Source: Niameybacter massiliensis (GTDB lineage: Bacteria; Bacillota; Clostridia; Lachnospirales; Cellulosilyticaceae). Taken from it: 36,515 nucleotides of DNA. The notes under the pieces were generated by a model, which worked only from the letters and a program-made list of their open reading frames with translations, had not been told where the DNA came from and made no database searches. Made by a program: the position numbers and the translations under genes. Shown here one piece after another: positions 15,922 through 24,093 of this stretch. Each line of letters opens with the position of its first letter. Within the stretch, counting starts at the first letter, position 1. Location of the stretch: the NCBI RefSeq assembly GCF_001282685.1, contig NZ_LN875035.1, forward strand, positions 1,797,272-1,833,786, in the 5' to 3' direction.

Positions 15922-17148
15922 TTACTCTTGTTCTAACGCATTAGAATGATACTTGCCTGCACCATTCCATAAAAGCCACTCACTACCTAATGCATCATAA
16001 GTTGCTTTTATTTGATCTTGCACTTGTTCATCTCCATATTCTTGATAACTACTTAACCACGATGCTGTGAAATCTTGCAACCAAGGCCTTACTTCTGCCA
16101 TTCTCTCATTTCTTGGTATTTCACTTATAATCATATTAGAGTATTGCATAACTTCTAATATAAGGTCATACGGTTGTAAGTCTGGATGTGCTATTCCAAA
16201 TGAGCCCTCTCCATAGTGTGAAGGATAAATCATCGGACAAATATAATCTAGATGCTTAATAAGTTCTCTGTAATCTTGTCCTACTATTTCTGCATCAATT
16301 TTACTTGTAATAATTGTTCCAAATACATCTGCTGAGACATTTACACCATAAGGATGTAACGCTTCTGTCATATATGCAACAAATTCCGTTATAATCTCTG
16401 TTTTACTTTTATCTGTTGGAAAGTTTAAATCTTTTCCTTCCATAGATTCATGGAAACGAATGTAATCAAATTGTATTTCTTTAAATCCTAAGTTAATCGC
16501 TTCTTTACTTATTTCTAAAAGGTACTCCCAGTTTCTTTTATCATAAGGATTTAACCAACTTTCACCTTTGCTTGTTTGATAAACACTACTATCTGCTGTC
16601 TGCACTGCTTGATCTGGATTTACCTTGGTATAGACGTTATCCTTAAAAGCTACAATACGTGCAATTGGGTAAATATTATTAGCGTAAAGCTTATCTATGA
16701 CTTCATCCATATTGGGAATAGCCGGCTTTTCTTTAACTGCACTCTGTAACTTTGGATTGTCAGTACTAAAAGTTAAGTATCCATTATCATTTTTAATATC
16801 TATAATCATACCATTTACTTCTGTCTCATTTGCTAGTTTTATGAGTTCATCAAGTCGTGCCATATTTGTCGCTGGTAAATATACCCCCTTAATTGGTGGC
16901 TTTGCTGTATGTACCTCATACTTAGTATCCACTTGTTCTAAGAAGAAAGGCTCCATAGCTTGCTTACTACTTTGTATCCCCATACTAAAAAGTGCTGCTA
17001 CATCTTGTAGCTTTAATTTATTTGTAAAGATTAAGGTGGCAGCTACTCCTATTAATAGTATAGAAGCAGTAATAAAATTTCTAACTATCACTTTGTTGCG
17101 TTTGTACCTATAATAGCTTCCATAAAGTTTAATCTTATTTTTTCTCAC
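15922..17148 (-). CDS. Putative glycoside hydrolase (DUF4015 family), membrane-anchored
   Basis: 408 residues from the GTG at 17148. One membrane helix lies near residues 25-42; the rest is an extracytoplasmic TIM-barrel-like domain. Motifs of the family: KGVYLPA, GMIIDIKNDNGYL, YPIARIVAFKD, WLNPYDKRNWEY, EIQFDYIRFH and CPMIYPSHYGEG. Asp/Glu in these strands are candidate catalytic residues. The target glycan is unknown. GTG 17148 is favoured because AAGGAG lies about 11 bases before it and the promoter at 17179-17207 would start RNA near 17172, leaving no room for the longer frame (a start at 17226). It opens an operon with two membrane proteins. Confidence 0.88.
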   Translation of the reverse strand: MRKNKIKLYGSYYRYKRNKVIVRNFITASILLIGVAATLIFTNKLKLQDVAALFSMGIQSSKQAMEPFFLEQVDTKYEVHTAKPPIKGVYLPATNMARLDELIKLANETEVNGMIIDIKNDNGYLTFSTDNPKLQSAVKEKPAIPNMDEVIDKLYANNIYPIARIVAFKDNVYTKVNPDQAVQTADSSVYQTSKGESWLNPYDKRNWEYLLEISKEAINLGFKEIQFDYIRFHESMEGKDLNFPTDKSKTEIITEFVAYMTEALHPYGVNVSADVFGTIITSKIDAEIVGQDYRELIKHLDYICPMIYPSHYGEGSFGIAHPDLQPYDLILEVMQYSNMIISEIPRNERMAEVRPWLQDFTASWLSSYQEYGDEQVQDQIKATYDALGSEWLLWNGAGKYHSNALEQE

Positions 17149-17178
17149 CCTATACGACACTCCTTTTTTCTTCCTTTT

Positions 17179-17207
17179 ATTATAACATAGAATGTTTTTC
17201 CTGACGA
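17179..17207 (-). promoter_or_regulatory. Promoter of the putative glycoside hydrolase operon
   Basis: Minus strand TCGTCA (17207-17202), 17-base spacer, TATAAT (17184-17179). It fixes the gene start, because RNA would begin about 24 bases before the GTG at 17148. Confidence 0.7.
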
Positions 17208-17288
17208 TTATTGTTTTTCTACACAATTCTAAATATTATTTGTGAATTATTGCCAATTTCTTCAAGTTTTAAGCAAAAAAGGAGCAAA

Positions 17289-17315
17289 AAGAGGCTGTTC
17301 TACAACAACCTCTTC
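17289..17315 (-). terminator. Terminator after the MBL-fold hydrolase
   Basis: AAGAGG...CCTCTT hairpin, with inner GTT/AAC pairs, about 22 bases past the stop; the minus strand continues TTTGCTCCTTTTTT. Confidence 0.7.
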
Positions 17316-17336
17316 TTTTAAACATTTATTTTTTTT

Positions 17337-18176
17337 TCAAACTGTAAGTTCCATACCATCGTATGAAATTATAAATCCGTGTGGTATGGCTTTTTCTTCT
17401 AACGCTTCATGACAAAGTCCACCATTATGAGAAAAATGCGTTAGTATAAATGTTGTCTGCTGTGTTGCACTTCCCATTTCTAATAATCTTTCTTTAATTT
17501 CTACACAGCTTTCTAAACCTAAATGACCATATCCACCTTTATGACGTGTACCATGTGTACAGTCTAAACTTATCACATCTAACTTGATATTTTTAAGATA
17601 TTCAAATGTTTCTTCTGGGAATATACCTGTATCATTTCCATATAAAAGTACTTTTCCTTCTTCTTCAATTAGATAAATCAATGACTGCTCATCTGTTTGA
17701 TGTTGAGCGAGAAGTGGTGTAACCTTTAACTTTCCAGCCTCATAAGTTTCAAACGGTGTCACTCTATGATAATCAATAAAGTTTTGGTTACCTCCAAACT
17801 CTACTTGTACTACTTGGTCTAAATATGCTTCAACCTTATCATTTCCATATACATGTACTGTAGATCCTTTATTGGCTTCATCAAAGTGTGCATAGTTCCC
17901 TTCACATCTTGCAACTAAATCCCAAGGATTGAAATGATCTGAGTGTGAATGGGTAATCACAAAATATCTAATCGCTGCTAGATTAAGGTTATATTTAAGT
18001 TTATGCAAATAAGCATCTGGTGAAAAGTCCATTAATGTATCTTCATTAATAAGCATACTTGTTCTTGTACGAATATTTTTCCCACCTTCTCTTTCAGCTT
18101 GTTTACAAGCTTCGCATTCACAAAAAAGTCCTGGAAATCCTTCATAGGCTGCTGTCCCTAAATATTTAAGTTTCAT
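17337..18176 (-). CDS. MBL-fold metal hydrolase, PhnP-like
   Basis: 279 residues of the beta-lactamase fold. The start MKLKYLGTAAYEG is followed by a Cys-rich loop FCECEAC (about 18-24) like the structural zinc loop of PhnP. The metal motif THSHSDH lies near residue 75; later ligands are AQHQTD, YGNDTG and LTHFSH. PhnP cleaves cyclic phosphodiesters made in phosphonate breakdown; related enzymes act on other small phosphodiesters, and no phn genes are nearby. The ATG at 18176 follows AAAGGAGAC. The gene is 107 bases downstream of an OPA-like transporter on the same strand, so an organophosphate substrate is a reasonable guess only. Confidence 0.85.
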   Translation of the reverse strand: MKLKYLGTAAYEGFPGLFCECEACKQAEREGGKNIRTRTSMLINEDTLMDFSPDAYLHKLKYNLNLAAIRYFVITHSHSDHFNPWDLVARCEGNYAHFDEANKGSTVHVYGNDKVEAYLDQVVQVEFGGNQNFIDYHRVTPFETYEAGKLKVTPLLAQHQTDEQSLIYLIEEEGKVLLYGNDTGIFPEETFEYLKNIKLDVISLDCTHGTRHKGGYGHLGLESCVEIKERLLEMGSATQQTTFILTHFSHNGGLCHEALEEKAIPHGFIISYDGMELTV

Positions 18177-18283
18177 TATTAGTCTCCTTTTATTCTATCA
18201 CTCTAAGTGTTAAGATCTTTTCTTATTTTTATTTCCTAAATCTATTTATCATCATTTTAAACTTTAGATAAGTGGACTTACCA

Positions 18284-19537
18284 TTAATGTTTAAATTTTT
18301 GCCACATAGGTCTTGCCACTATACAACTTATAATTCCTAATAAGCATATACCTACTAAAACCATACTTGTCACTTGCCATCCATATCCTTCTACAAGTGC
18401 ACCTAAGCCATAACCGCATAGTCCACTCCCTAGGTAGGTTACACAATTGGTTAATCCTGCCACTAAAGCTGTCTTATTATACTTTGCAAAATAGGTTGGT
18501 AGCACACTTACAAGTATGGTGTTAATCCCTAGCATACAAGAAGTGACCACTGCAAATAATAAAACACTCACATAGATATTTGCCCTACCACATACTACAA
18601 GCAATGCTAAGCTTATTACACTTACCCCATAAAATATAGCTGTTGTCTTCAAATCATCTCCAGAATTTTTTTCATTAATATATTTAATAAGATAAATACC
18701 TGTTAAATTGACAAGTGGTAATAGTGCTGTTAAAAATACAGAAAAATAAGCATGAGTCCCAAATGTATCTGTAATATATTGAGGTACCCAAGTCATAATC
18801 CCATCTTTTAAGAATCCCATAATCAAAATAGCAATAAAGATGACCACTAACCCAGATTTAAATAGAACTTTCTTAAACTGTTTCTCTTCAGTTTCTATTA
18901 TCTCTTTTCCATTGTTAACTATTTGTTTTTCACTATCAATTACTTGAGCTTTATCTATTACCTTTACACAGTGTTTTTCAACTTGCTTTATAGTCATGTG
19001 CCATATAAGCGCTGCAATAAATAGCAAGCCTGATGTAAATAAGAAAATATTTCTCCAGATTGATATTTTGAGAAGACTTGAACACATTAAATAGGTAAAA
19101 CAAGTTCCTAACGCTACAGATGTTTGAATATTAAAGCAGCATTTATGTAAGTAGTCTTCATCCATATACTGTGTATAAAGCTTTACGATAGGTGGCCAAA
19201 TCAAAGATAAACTTAATCCATTAAGTGACCAAATCAGTAGTAGTTGCCAATAGCTATTAGAAGTAAACATACCAATATTACATATACCACATCCAATTAA
19301 TCCAACTAAAACTAACCTTCTAGACGAAAAATGATCCCCTATTAAGCCACTTAGTAATTGTCCTATCCCATAACTTATAAACAAAGCTGTAACTACTGCG
19401 CCTAATTGAATCGTTGTATAGCCCTCAGTTTGTCCAATTTCAATCATTGATGCTGCATAATTCAATCTGCCTATATATGAAATAAAATACACAAGCCAAC
19501 TTACTTTAAAAAGTTTTTTTACTAAATCTTGTTGCAC
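18284..19537 (-). CDS. MFS transporter of the organophosphate:phosphate antiporter type (UhpC/GlpT-like)
   Basis: About 417 residues with twelve membrane helices and a charged central loop (about 185-225). The start of helix 1, YFISYIGRLNYAASM, matches the OPA signature (YxxRxN), and the loop GDHFSSRRLVLVG is the MFS motif A position. OPA carriers import sugar phosphates or glycerol-3-phosphate, and UhpC works as a sensor. The substrate here cannot be read. GTG 19537 is chosen with AAGGAG about 10 bases before it; GTG 19546 is an alternative. It is divergent from a DeoR-type regulator, which usually responds to sugar phosphates, and is followed by a PhnP-like hydrolase. Confidence 0.85.
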   Translation of the reverse strand: MQQDLVKKLFKVSWLVYFISYIGRLNYAASMIEIGQTEGYTTIQLGAVVTALFISYGIGQLLSGLIGDHFSSRRLVLVGLIGCGICNIGMFTSNSYWQLLLIWSLNGLSLSLIWPPIVKLYTQYMDEDYLHKCCFNIQTSVALGTCFTYLMCSSLLKISIWRNIFLFTSGLLFIAALIWHMTIKQVEKHCVKVIDKAQVIDSEKQIVNNGKEIIETEEKQFKKVLFKSGLVVIFIAILIMGFLKDGIMTWVPQYITDTFGTHAYFSVFLTALLPLVNLTGIYLIKYINEKNSGDDLKTTAIFYGVSVISLALLVVCGRANIYVSVLLFAVVTSCMLGINTILVSVLPTYFAKYNKTALVAGLTNCVTYLGSGLCGYGLGALVEGYGWQVTSMVLVGICLLGIISCIVARPMWQKFKH

Positions 19538-19576
19538 GACCTCCACTCTCCTTCAAGCCTATTCTAAAGCTTTCTA

Positions 19577-19590
19577 AAGAAAATGAAAGT
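19577..19590. promoter_or_regulatory. Possible DeoR-type operator in the divergent region
   Basis: The stretch AAAGAAAATGAAAG (complement CTTTCATTTTCTTT) resembles the T/C-rich direct repeats bound by several DeoR-family repressors. It lies just upstream of the DeoR promoter and about 30 bases before the transporter start. A second, weaker copy (AATGAAAAATAAT) follows the DeoR -10 box. The assignment rests on pattern only. Confidence 0.3.
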
Positions 19591-19603
19591 GATGATACTC
19601 ATA

Positions 19604-19632
19604 TTGATTTTTTTCACTATTAGCTTTAAAAT
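19604..19632 (+). promoter_or_regulatory. Promoter of the DeoR-type regulator
   Basis: TTGATT (19604-19609), 17-base spacer, TAAAAT (19627-19632). The leader is about 40 bases. Confidence 0.65.
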
Positions 19633-19676
19633 AATGAAAAATAATTCAATTTTTATGAACATATTTGGGGGAATTT

Positions 19677-20435
19677 ATGCTAAATACAAGACAAGAACAA
19701 TTACTAAATTTATTAAAGCAAAAGAAAACAATTGCTATTCCTCATCTTGCTGACCTACTCTCATATAGTGCTTCTACCATTCGTCGTGACCTTATTTTAT
19801 TAGAAGAAATGGGGTTAGTAAAAAGAGATAAAGGAAATGTAAGTATTATCGTTACAACCACTAAAGAAAAACACTTTAAATTACGTAACCAAGAAAATAT
19901 TTCTATCAAACAAACCCTAGCCCAATTTGCTACTGATTTTATCACCGATGGTAGTTCCATGTTTTTAGATTCTAGTTCAACAGTCCTACAGCTTTGTCCC
20001 TTACTCAATAACTATAAAAATATTACCGTTGTTACCAATGGTATCGAAGTTGCTCATAGTTTAATCGAACACACTGCTTGTGAAGTTTTTGTTGTTGGTG
20101 GATATGCCCGTGAAGGTTCTAGTGGCATTGTTGGCGAGTCTGCCCTTGAGTATATTAAGCAATTCAACCTAGACCTTTGTATTATGTCTTGTGCAGGTGT
20201 AGATCATAAAGGCTTTACTGATCCAAGTATGCAACAAGCCTGTACAAAAAAACAAATGTGTGAACAATCAAGACTTACGCTTATGCTCTGTGATCATACT
20301 AAATTCCTCAATAATTATAAGTTTAACTTAGCTTCTTTTAATCAAGTGGACTATTTATTAACCGATCAAGAACCTACCTCTTCTATTTTTGAAGCTGCAC
20401 GCCAAAATAATTGTGAAATCCTTTGGCCTCATTAA
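19677..20435 (+). CDS. DeoR/GlpR-family transcriptional regulator
   Basis: 252 residues. The N-terminal winged helix (about 4-55) has the family pattern RQEQLLNLL, then STIRRDLILLEEMGLVKR. The C-terminal sugar-phosphate sensor domain shows SMFLDSSST, VVTNGIEVA, VVGGYAREGSSGIVG, and DLCIMSCAGVD, where acidic residues normally contact the effector. The ATG at 19677 is preferred, since GGGGGA lies 4 bases before it; an in-frame TTG at 19665 overlaps that site. The divergent partner is an OPA-like transporter, which makes repression of that gene by this protein and relief by a sugar phosphate the most likely scheme. Confidence 0.92.
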   Translation: MLNTRQEQLLNLLKQKKTIAIPHLADLLSYSASTIRRDLILLEEMGLVKRDKGNVSIIVTTTKEKHFKLRNQENISIKQTLAQFATDFITDGSSMFLDSSSTVLQLCPLLNNYKNITVVTNGIEVAHSLIEHTACEVFVVGGYAREGSSGIVGESALEYIKQFNLDLCIMSCAGVDHKGFTDPSMQQACTKKQMCEQSRLTLMLCDHTKFLNNYKFNLASFNQVDYLLTDQEPTSSIFEAARQNNCEILWPH

Positions 20436-20452
20436 AATTCTATAGATACAAC

Positions 20453-20485
20453 AAAGAGCGCCACACATTATGTGACGCTCTTTGC
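20453..20485. terminator. Bidirectional terminator between the DeoR-type and FliD-like genes
   Basis: CAAAGAGCG...CGCTCTTTG with CACA(T)/(A)TGTG inside, between two converging genes. Only one mismatch interrupts the stem. Confidence 0.8.
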
Positions 20486-21190
20486 TTATGCAAATAAATT
20501 AATCATATTAAATGTAGCTTGAGCTGAATAATACATATTCATAAACTGAGCATTACTCGCCATTTTACGAATTCCAGCATAATATGTTTCTTCATCCATT
20601 ACATTCTGTAGCTTGTTACTAGACTCTGCTAAAAGAGATTGAGAGGATGTATTAATCCCTCTCATTGCGAAATCTTCCGTTTTCTTTACTAATGTAGATA
20701 ATGTATCTTTTACTCTATCTGGACTAGCAGTTAAACTCTCTTTAAATTTAGTCTCATCTATAGCTAATTTACCATCACTTCCAACACCAATCCCTATATC
20801 TTGTAAAGATTTTTCATAGGTTTTACCTACAGAAGTTAATGAATCATGTAAACGATTAAGAGTTTTATTTTTTCCTTTGTTCTTTTCCAGAAAATCAACA
20901 GATTCATTAAATTTATCTACAAATTCTTTTGTATTTTTTTCAATTTTATCTGCTGATTCATTACCCTTTTGATTTTGTAACTTAGCAGCGGCACCATATA
21001 AAGTACTCATTTGATTGCTAAAGTTTTTAACAAAATTTAAATCCTTTGCTGCTAATTGATTCTTATAGTAACTTTGCGAAATACTATAACGTTCTTGTGG
21101 TGCAGATTGTGCCTGTACAGACCTTGCTGCTACTTGCTGCGTCTGTGCTATAGCTTGATATCCACTCTGAAGCCCTACATTTTGTATCAT
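20486..21190 (-). CDS. Small protein with a FliD (flagellar cap) C-terminal-like segment
   Basis: 234 residues, much shorter than FliD (usually over 400). The first 45 residues are Gln/Ala/Ser-rich. The middle is helical and Lys-rich. The segment SLQDIGIGVGSDGKLAIDE followed by KFKESLTASPDRVKDTLS closely follows the FliD C-terminal pattern (iGi...dGkL.iD...f..al...p..v...l). The C-terminus is helical and ends in hydrophobic residues. The ATG at 21190 follows AAAGGAGAACC. No other flagellar gene is in the window, but a sigma-D-like promoter precedes it. It may be a flagellar accessory protein or a diverged FliD relative; the assignment is moderate. Confidence 0.6.
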   Translation of the reverse strand: MIQNVGLQSGYQAIAQTQQVAARSVQAQSAPQERYSISQSYYKNQLAAKDLNFVKNFSNQMSTLYGAAAKLQNQKGNESADKIEKNTKEFVDKFNESVDFLEKNKGKNKTLNRLHDSLTSVGKTYEKSLQDIGIGVGSDGKLAIDETKFKESLTASPDRVKDTLSTLVKKTEDFAMRGINTSSQSLLAESSNKLQNVMDEETYYAGIRKMASNAQFMNMYYSAQATFNMINLFA

Positions 21191-21223
21191 AAGGTTCTCC
21201 TTTCATAATAGTGTCTATAAGTT

Positions 21224-21250
21224 ATTTCGGCATCAATATACTTTAGTTCA
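21224..21250 (-). promoter_or_regulatory. Possible sigma-D (sigma-28)-type promoter of the FliD-like gene
   Basis: Minus strand TGAA (21250-21247), 15-base spacer, GCCGAAAT (21231-21224). The consensus is TAAA-N15-GCCGATAT, so there are two mismatches. RNA would start about 25 bases before the start codon. No good sigma-A promoter was seen here. Confidence 0.45.
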
Positions 21251-21255
21251 AGTTC

Positions 21256-22536
21256 TTAGATTAATTTTTTATGAGTGAACTTTTTAGTACCTGAAGCATA
21301 ATCTCCAACAATATGACCATGACCCATTAATTTATATTTATAAATTAATAACCCTTCAATACCTACTGGCCCTCTTGCATGAATCTTAGAAGTACTTACA
21401 CCAACTTCTGCTCCAAATCCGTATCTAAATCCATCACTAAAACGTGTAGATACATTACAAAATACATTTCCTGAATCTACAAGCATCATAAATTTCTTAA
21501 CAGCTTCCTCATCTGTAGAAACAATACAATCTGTATGACCTGAACCATACGTATTAATATGATTAATCGCTTCTTCTAAGCTACTTACAATTTTAATAGA
21601 TAAAATATAATCTAAGTATTCTGTTTGCCAGTCTTCATCTGTAGCTTCTTCACATTCAATGATTGCTCTTGTTTTTTCACAAGCTTTGATTGTTGCTCCT
21701 TTATCTTCTAAAGAGGCTTTAAGACGAGGTAAAAATTCACTTGCTACTGCTTCATGTACAAGTAATGTTTCAAGTGCATTACATACTGATACATATTGTG
21801 TTTTTGAATCTGTTACAACTTTTACTGCTAACTCTAAATCAGCAGCTTTATCTACGTAACTATGACAAATTCCATCTGCATGTCCCATTACAGGGATATC
21901 TGAGTTTTTCATAATGTATTGTACGAATTCATTTGATCCTCTTGGAATAAGAAGGTCAATATAATTATGCATTTTAAGAATCTCACTTACTTCTTCACGT
22001 GTTTCCATAAGTGTAATCCAACCTTGTGGCATACCTGCTTCTTCTGAAGCTTTTTTAATAATTTCAAATAGAATTTTATTTGTTTCTTTAGCTTCACTAC
22101 CACCTTTAAGGAGTACACTGTTACCACTCTTTAGACATAAGCTTGAAATTTGAACAAGTGCATCTGGTCTAGACTCAAAAATAACACCAATAACACCTAT
22201 AGGACAAGAAATACGTGTAAGAATTAATCCTTCATCTAATTCTGTTTGCATTTGTACTTTGCCAACTGGTTCTTCCATATGCACTAAACTTTCAATACCA
22301 TCTAATACATCTTGTAATTTGCCTTCATCAAAACGTAATCTTTTAAGCACTGGCATTGCTATGTTCTGCGCTTCACTTACTTCTATATCCTTTTGATTGG
22401 CTGCAAAGATTGCTTCTTTATTGGCCTTTAATGCTTCTTGAACGGCAACTAATGCCTTTCTTTTTGCATCGCCATCTATTGCTTGTAGCATAATAGAGGC
22501 TTCACGTGCCTTACTTGCTGATTCATATATATTCAT
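21256..22536 (-). CDS. proA: Glutamate-5-semialdehyde dehydrogenase (gamma-glutamyl phosphate reductase)
   Basis: Second enzyme of proline synthesis: it reduces gamma-glutamyl phosphate with NADPH, in the cytoplasm. 426 residues, close to the usual length. The catalytic Cys lies in YVSVCNALETLLVH; FESRPDALVQI, LKGGSEA, LIPRGSNEFVQYI, GHADGICH and STRFSDGFRYGFGAEVGVST are all family motifs. The start at 22536 has an AGGACG-type site. It is transcribed alone from a strong promoter; proB, often the neighbour, is not in this window. Confidence 0.97.
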   Translation of the reverse strand: MNIYESASKAREASIMLQAIDGDAKRKALVAVQEALKANKEAIFAANQKDIEVSEAQNIAMPVLKRLRFDEGKLQDVLDGIESLVHMEEPVGKVQMQTELDEGLILTRISCPIGVIGVIFESRPDALVQISSLCLKSGNSVLLKGGSEAKETNKILFEIIKKASEEAGMPQGWITLMETREEVSEILKMHNYIDLLIPRGSNEFVQYIMKNSDIPVMGHADGICHSYVDKAADLELAVKVVTDSKTQYVSVCNALETLLVHEAVASEFLPRLKASLEDKGATIKACEKTRAIIECEEATDEDWQTEYLDYILSIKIVSSLEEAINHINTYGSGHTDCIVSTDEEAVKKFMMLVDSGNVFCNVSTRFSDGFRYGFGAEVGVSTSKIHARGPVGIEGLLIYKYKLMGHGHIVGDYASGTKKFTHKKLI

Positions 22537-22576
22537 CGTCCTAACACCTTACCTTTTCCGAGTATGATTTAATGCT

Positions 22577-22605
22577 ATTCTACACATCCTAAATGTGAAG
22601 GTCAA
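22577..22605 (-). promoter_or_regulatory. Promoter of proA
   Basis: Minus strand TTGACC (22605-22600), 17-base spacer, TAGAAT (22582-22577). The leader is about 35 bases, too short for a T-box. Confidence 0.8.
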
Positions 22606-22652
22606 TGTTTTTTACATTTTTTGCAAGGACGCTTATTGAGATGATGAGAAAC

Positions 22653-22706
22653 AAAAAAGCTCCCACCTATCTAGGTTTACTTCGCCCTAGGATATGGAGC
22701 TTTTTA
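22653..22706. terminator. Terminator after the unknown 185-residue gene
   Basis: AAAAAGCTCC...GGAGCTTTTT with an inner CTAGG/CCTAG pairing; the minus strand ends in six T. It separates this gene from proA. Confidence 0.82.
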
Positions 22707-22719
22707 TTCTATATCTTAC

Positions 22720-23277
22720 TTAAGCGTTTACTAATCTATGACCTTTTGGTGATTTTTCAATACGTATATGCATTGCATTTCTTAAATACTCCATGCTACG
22801 TACTTGATTAATGTGTCTTAAGCTATCTGTTTTTGCTACTCTCTCAATCATTGGAAGAATAGCTTGTTTTTCTTCTTTTGAGATTTTGTTTGTTTTGCAG
22901 TGGGCATTAACAAACTTTAATGTCTCAACAATTTGATCTACTGTTATCTTACTTGGGTCAACAAGTGTATAAGTAAAATCTTTACGACGTTTCCCTTCTG
23001 GGTAAGCTTGCTTGAAGAACTCCATAAAAGGATCTGACTTTTGAGTAATCTCAGTTGGGCGATATTTAATAAGTGTCTTGTTAAGCTCAGTCTTTAAATA
23101 AACAATAGTATTAGGCTTTACATTTGCACTCATTACTTCAATGGCATCATAAATTTCTTTATAAAGTTTTTCTACTTCTTCTACAGCTAAACCTGCTTTT
23201 GCTTGTTTTCTTGTATCATCTATAGCCTCAAGTACTGCCTTTTTTGTTGTAAGAGGCTTCTTTTCCATTTGTTCCAT
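22720..23277 (-). CDS. Unknown cytoplasmic protein
   Basis: 185 residues, no membrane segment and no Cys pair. It is helix-rich and basic, with segments EVEKLYKEIYDAIEVM, LKTELNKTLIKYRP and SMEYLRNAMHIRIEKS. No family was recognised. The ATG at 23277 follows GGAGGAAGCAC, and the end is marked by a strong terminator. The collagen-like gene lies 65 bases upstream on the same strand, so the two may share a transcript. Confidence 0.8.
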   Translation of the reverse strand: MEQMEKKPLTTKKAVLEAIDDTRKQAKAGLAVEEVEKLYKEIYDAIEVMSANVKPNTIVYLKTELNKTLIKYRPTEITQKSDPFMEFFKQAYPEGKRRKDFTYTLVDPSKITVDQIVETLKFVNAHCKTNKISKEEKQAILPMIERVAKTDSLRHINQVRSMEYLRNAMHIRIEKSPKGHRLVNA

Positions 23278-23342
23278 GTGCTTCCTCCATTTATCATGCT
23301 GTATCTTCTATTATATACATAAAACGTTCTTTTTATCAAATT

Positions 23343-23933
23343 CTATCCTACCGTAGATGAAATTTGCAAAATACTAATATTGGAATTTACAAGATCTATT
23401 GTATCTAATCCTATGTTTTGAACAGTAATTGTTACTGTTTTTCCTGCTTTTACTTTTACAAAATAGCTGACCCAACCACTATTATAATGTGTTTTATCTT
23501 GTGTATTTTGTGAAACAACTCTTGCATCAGTAATAAATTTATCTACTACCAAAGCAAATATAAGACCTTGCCCTACTATATTATCTACTCCATCTACAGC
23601 TAAATCAACTTTATAAATTCCTTCAGCAGATAAAACTATTTGAGGTGTATCGTTAGTATGAGTGATACTTGTTCCACTCCCACTAATTAGATTTCCGTAA
23701 TTAATACTTCCATTGGGTGCTACTGAAGAAGTCGTACCTGTAGACCTATAAGTAGCACAGTTTGTAAGTTGAATTGTACCTCTTGGACCTTGTGAACCTG
23801 TGATTCCTTGTGGGCCTGTGGCTCCTTGTAGACCTGTGATTCCTTGTGGGCCTATAGGTCCTTCTATACATTTAAGGCAACAGCAATAACATTCTTCATA
23901 GCAATAATTATTTTGCTGACAATACCTTCTCAT
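23343..23933 (-). CDS. Collagen-like protein with Cys-rich N-terminus and a BclA-like C-terminal domain
   Basis: 196 residues. The first 30 residues are rich in Cys and Tyr (YEECYCCCLKC). A short collagen-like block of about ten Gly-X-Y triplets follows (residues ~30-55, GPIGPQGITG type). The C-terminal ~135 residues look like the jelly-roll domain that ends exosporium proteins of the BclA type, with strands such as IYKVDLAVDG and KAGKTVTITVQN. Such proteins sit on the spore surface; that role is inferred. The ATG at 23933 is set by AAAGGAGGAG; the frame is open 30 codons upstream without a ribosome site. A sigma-E-like -10 (CATAGAAT) lies upstream but lacks a clear -35. Confidence 0.85.
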   Translation of the reverse strand: MRRYCQQNNYCYEECYCCCLKCIEGPIGPQGITGLQGATGPQGITGSQGPRGTIQLTNCATYRSTGTTSSVAPNGSINYGNLISGSGTSITHTNDTPQIVLSAEGIYKVDLAVDGVDNIVGQGLIFALVVDKFITDARVVSQNTQDKTHYNSGWVSYFVKVKAGKTVTITVQNIGLDTIDLVNSNISILQISSTVG

Positions 23934-23981
23934 ATCTACTCCTCCTTTTATGTTTATACTCCATTCTATGTTTTTTGCTGT

Positions 23982-24027
23982 TTTAATGATAAAAAATAAT
24001 CTCTTAAACTGTTTTTTTATCATTAAA
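23982..24027. repeat. Perfect 15-base inverted repeat in the divergent promoter region
   Basis: TTTAATGATAAAAAA (23982-23996) and its exact complement (24013-24027) are separated by 16 bases, midway between the collagen-like gene and the YjeM-like transporter. It could be an operator serving both genes or an RNA hairpin. Confidence 0.7.
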
Positions 24028-24093
24028 GCATGTTTTTTATATTTTGGTGCATTCTAATTACTAACTGAATGACAGACTAGAAGGAGGACATTT

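Noticed and set aside
22537-22652. T-box or other amino-acid leader upstream of proA
   Set aside because: The promoter lies so close that the leader is only about 35 bases; no T-box motif is seen.
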